In this document: positions 61,132-64,000 of the stretch, piece after piece
Layout of the letters: every line of letters begins with the position of its first letter
Position numbering within the stretch: the first letter of the stretch is position 1
NCBI GenBank assembly: GCA_039704465.1
Contig: JASFAU010000014.1
Span: forward strand, 620,001 to 684,000
Direction: 5' to 3'
DNA length: 64,000 nt
DNA from: Plasmodiophora brassicae
Lineage: Eukaryota > Endomyxa > Phytomyxea > Plasmodiophorida > Plasmodiophoridae
The notes under the pieces: model-generated
Told to the model about the DNA's origin: nothing
The model's database searches: none
The model's input: only the letters and a program-made list of their open reading frames with translations
Position numbers and translations under genes: made by a program

Positions 61132-63071
61132 ATGCCGGCTCCTCCTTCGAGACGATGGGACTCGGTGGACCCGCCGTTAAGTCCAGCGACCCTATCGGCA
61201 ATATCGACGTTCGAGTTCGAAGCCATGACACCTGTTCAGGCTGCGACAATTCCATTGTTCACGAAGCACCATGACGTCGTTGTTCAGGCGTGTACAGGTT
61301 GGCGATATCCGTTTCAACAGCCCGTGCTTACACTTAAGTCGGTTGATCATCCGTAGGAAGTGGTAAAACTTTATCTTTCCTGGTTCCGATCCTGGAGATC
61401 CTGCTTAGACGGAACGGTACCTGGCCGGCTCGTCACGTTGGGGCTGTCGTGATTTCCCCAACGCGAGAGCTTGCTGCGCAAATATTCGCAGTCGCCCAGC
61501 GTCTACTCGCTGGGGTTCCAGACACCGTGTCTCCCCTACATGCATTGCTTCTTGTTGGTGGTATCCATGCCAACCGTGAAGCAGAGACCCTGGCCCAGTC
61601 TGGGGCCAACATCGTGATCGCGACACCTGGCCGACTGCAATCCACCATCGAATCCAACTCCTTGTCACTCGACCTCCGAACACTCGAGGTGCATTCCGCT
61701 CTGCCGCTTCAATGTGCTTCACATCCTTACCATCGGCCGATCAGGTGCTTGTCCTGGATGAGGCAGATCGCCTGCTGGACATGGGGTTCGAGGCCTCCAT
61801 CACCGCCATTCTTCGTCGGCTTCCCAAACAGCGCCGCACCGGCCTGTTCTCAGCCACACAAACGTCGGCCGTTGAAGGCCTCATCCGAGCCGGCCTTCGA
61901 AACCCATCCAGAATCGACGTCCAGGTTCGAAGAAAGGACACCACACAAGCGACGCCGTTAACGCTGTCCAACCGGTACATGGTCGTCGAGCCGGATGTGA
62001 AACTGGCGCAACTGGTCGCCTTGCTGTCCCCACAGTCGCCTCGTCGCAAGATCATCGTGTTCGTGCTGACGTGTGCGCTGGCCGACTACCTCGGCGTCGT
62101 CCTGTCGAGGCTGACGTCCCTGAAAGGGCGCACGATTCGTGCCCTGCACGGCAGGATGAAACCATCGTCAAGAACGAAACTGTACGCCGAGTTCGTTGCC
62201 GACCAGGACCCATGTGCCCTGCTCTGCACCGACCTCGTCGCTCGCGGGTGCGACGTCCCCGATGTCGACCTCATCGTCCAGTTCGATTCGCCCCAGGTCT
62301 CGGCTCCGCCTGGGTTCACCCATCGCGAACGACTCAGACCGTTGTGTGCAGGACCCCGACTTCTTCGTGCATCGTGTGGGACGAACGGCCCGAATGGGTC
62401 GCTCTGGGGACGCCCTTCTTCTCGTCCTGCCCACCGAGACCGAATACGTCGACGTCCTTCAGGTTCGTGGCGTCCCCATGGACCCGACCGACGAAGGCCC
62501 GCCGTCCGACGGTCAGGGTCTGACTGACGAGATCCGGTCGCTGGCTCGTAGCGATCGGGACGTGATGGAGAAGGGCCAGCGCGCCTTCGTCTCGTTCGTT
62601 CGCGGGTACAAGGAGCACCTCTGCAACTACGTGTTCCAGCTCGCGCGGCTGCCCCTGGGGCGCTTAGCGGAATCGTTCGGCCTGCTGTTCCTACCGCGGA
62701 TGCCCGAGATCCACAAGGCGTCGGCGGCGCAAACGGCTGGGTTTGATGGACCGACCGACGTCGACCCCGATGCGATCCCATACCTGGAGGCGTCGCGCGA
62801 GAAGCAACGACAGGCGAACCTGGCGACGAAGCGGGCCGAGCGCGCGAAAGCGAAACTGGAACGGGAGCGCGCGCGTGCCGAGGCGCTGGAGCGCACGAAG
62901 GCGGCTGTGAAGGCGCGCCGCAAGCGGAAGCAGAGCGAAACGCAGGACCGCCAGGCCGAATGGGACGACCTGGCCAGCGAGGTCTACGAGTACAAGCGGC
63001 TGAAGCGCGGCAAGATCACCATGAAGCAGTTCGAGGTGCTGGTCGGCGAGCGGGCGCCCAATGACGAATGA
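61132..63071 (+). CDS. DDX55: DEAD-box RNA helicase DDX55/Spb4
   Basis: Spb4 is needed for 60S ribosomal subunit maturation. Exons 61132..61297, 61357..61688, 61745..62296 and 62352..63071 give 589 residues. Motifs: [17 protein letters not shown] (Q motif), [14 protein letters not shown] restored by the first splice, [50 protein letters not shown] and [11 protein letters not shown]. The C-terminal extension has the Spb4 domain ([20 protein letters not shown]) and a Lys/Arg coiled coil. Introns are 55-59 nt. Other upstream ATGs exist, but the conserved part begins [13 protein letters not shown]. Confidence 0.95.
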
Positions 63072-63135
63072 ACCGGTACAATAGTAGTAGCGGGTCATGG
63101 ATCTCGACGGTGTAATCAACGGGGCGCGCGGGTCG

Positions 63136-63432
63136 TCAGCTCGCGAACGGGTTGTTGACGTCGCTGGCGAACGTGACGTAGGCGAGCTTGACGTCCGGGC
63201 GCTTGTAGTACTTTGGCGTGGACGAGCGCGCGAACAGGGCGCGCCGGGTGGCGCCCAGCCGGTTCAGCGTGTTGACGCGCGCCACCGGCAGGTTGTACAG
63301 CTGGCGCAGGTACGCGGCGATCTCCTTCTTGCCGAAGTCGACCGGCACGCGGAACAGCGCCTTGTTCGCCCCCAGGTCCTTCGACGACTTCACCAGCATC
63401 ACCGTCGCCGACAGCAACGTCTTGCGGACCAT
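63136..63432 (-). CDS. MRPL23: Mitochondrial ribosomal protein L23 (uL23m)
   Basis: The ATG at 63432 gives 98 residues with the uL23m core ALFRVPVDFGKKEIAAYLRQ, LYNLPVARVNTLNRLGATRR and YYKRPDVKLAYVTFASDV. It converges on the DDX55 stop across 64 bp. No intron. It belongs to the large mitochondrial ribosomal subunit near the exit tunnel. Confidence 0.88.
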   Translation of the reverse strand: MVRKTLLSATVMLVKSSKDLGANKALFRVPVDFGKKEIAAYLRQLYNLPVARVNTLNRLGATRRALFARSSTPKYYKRPDVKLAYVTFASDVNNPFAS

Positions 63433-63572
63433 CGCTGGTCGACCTCGTACACCTCGATCTGGACTGCGCGCGGTGCGGGGCGCGCCCTCGCCGCACACCG
63501 CACCGCTACACACGATGATTACGGTACAACGCTGGGGCAGAGCGACGTACACTGACACGAGTGGACACTACA

Positions 63573-64000
63573 TTAGATAGGGATGTCGGGGACGTTGTCG
63601 AGGTCGCCGTCACTGCTGCTGCTGCTGGACGAAGGCTGGACGGCGGGTTTCCTAGCACGCCGGCCGGCAGGCAGCTTGGAGGCCTTGGGTGCCGGGCGTC
63701 GCCTACTGGAGGATGGGGCGGCGGCGGCGGCCCTGCGTGTGGATGCCGACGACCGCTTTGGGGTCTTGGGCGGCGCAAACACGTCGTCGTCATTGTCGTC
63801 CGGGACGTTCTCCTTGGCGGGCGGCACGGCAGGGCGCGCCGACGCTGCTCGTCGTGCCCGGGGCGTCTTGGCGGGAGCGGCAGCGGAGGGCGACGGCTCC
63901 GCGTCGTCGCCATCGGAGGAATGCACCGCTTTCTTGCCCCTTGGCTTTCGCGCGCGTCGCAGCGGCTCCTGCTGCTGTTCTTTGTCGGAACCTTCGCCCC
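63573..64000 (-). CDS. C-terminal part of a low-complexity Lys/Arg/Ser-rich protein, cut by the window edge
   Basis: An open frame runs from beyond base 64000 to the stop at 63573 (at least 142 residues). It is rich in Pro, Ala, Arg and Ser with an acidic patch (KENVPDDNDDDVFAPPKTPK) and a Ser run before the end (GDLDNVPDIPI). The composition suggests a disordered nuclear tail with SP/TP phosphosites. No domain is visible, so no function is offered. Confidence 0.55.
   Translation of the reverse strand, partial: GEGSDKEQQQEPLRRARKPRGKKAVHSSDGDDAEPSPSAAAPAKTPRARRAASARPAVPPAKENVPDDNDDDVFAPPKTPKRSSASTRRAAAAAPSSSRRRPAPKASKLPAGRRARKPAVQPSSSSSSSDGDLDNVPDIPI

Noticed and set aside
1..64000. CRISPR arrays, operons, bacterial ribosome-binding sites
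   Set aside because: Spliceosomal introns and eukaryotic gene content show nuclear DNA; no regularly spaced repeats were seen.

Overview
The window is gene-dense, GC-rich nuclear DNA from a unicellular eukaryote. About 45 protein genes sit on both strands, often only 30-200 bp apart, and many are split by very short introns (about 42-83 nt, typically 50-60). I could re-join many of them by eye: a 15-exon subtilase, an 11-exon TFIIH subunit, an 8-exon MAD2, a 7-exon V-ATPase subunit and others, each closing to an open frame of the size expected for its family. A tubulin polyglutamylase-like ligase and a CCDC191-like coiled-coil protein suggest a flagellated cell, and mitochondrial ribosomal proteins indicate mitochondria. 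A compact, GC-rich protist such as a plasmodiophorid rhizarian would fit, but that placement is inference from style, not a phylogenetic result.

Layout. 1-6.3 kb (minus): a Vps10/sortilin receptor (cut by the window edge), a triose-phosphate/nucleotide-sugar transporter and two copies (A, B) of an unrecognised family with mitochondrial-type leaders. 6.8-10.6 kb (plus): a membrane-anchored subtilase. 10.7-16.2 kb (minus): a GNAT acetyltransferase, three more copies (C, D, E) of the unknown family, a Cys-tailed micro-protein and a leucine-dehydrogenase-like enzyme. 16.3-16.9 kb: a RecQ helicase fragment cut off by a 53-bp fold-back inverted repeat. 17-21.6 kb: membrane proteins, an F-box/kelch protein, a 52-residue Cys-rich protein and two short repeat tracts. 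21.8-26.7 kb (mainly plus): TFIIH subunit Tfb2, a secreted protein and TFIIB.

28.5-32.7 kb (minus): a 1,396-residue mucin-like, probably GPI-anchored protein with SUEL-type lectin domains. 33-45 kb: V-ATPase subunit C, mitochondrial L33, PEBP, MAD2, a type II membrane protein, a tail-anchored Rdx (SelW/T-like) protein, NECAP, farnesyltransferase beta, a CCDC124 homologue and a DEAH helicase. 45-53 kb: a Ctr copper transporter, a CDCA7-type zinc-finger protein, the CCDC191-like protein, profilin and two tRNA-Arg(UCG) genes. 53-64 kb: a TTLL ligase, GPATCH11, a large PHD/C2H2/SET protein, DDX55/Spb4, mitochondrial L23 and the end of a low-complexity protein.

Most genes are ordinary housekeeping functions without operon-like linkage. 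The parts that ordinary annotation explains least are the five-member mitochondrial-leader family at 4.5-14.5 kb, the RecQ fragment with its fold-back repeat, and the SET protein whose domain order and catalytic motifs are unusual. All exon joins were made by reading splice sites and homology by eye; none has transcript support here.
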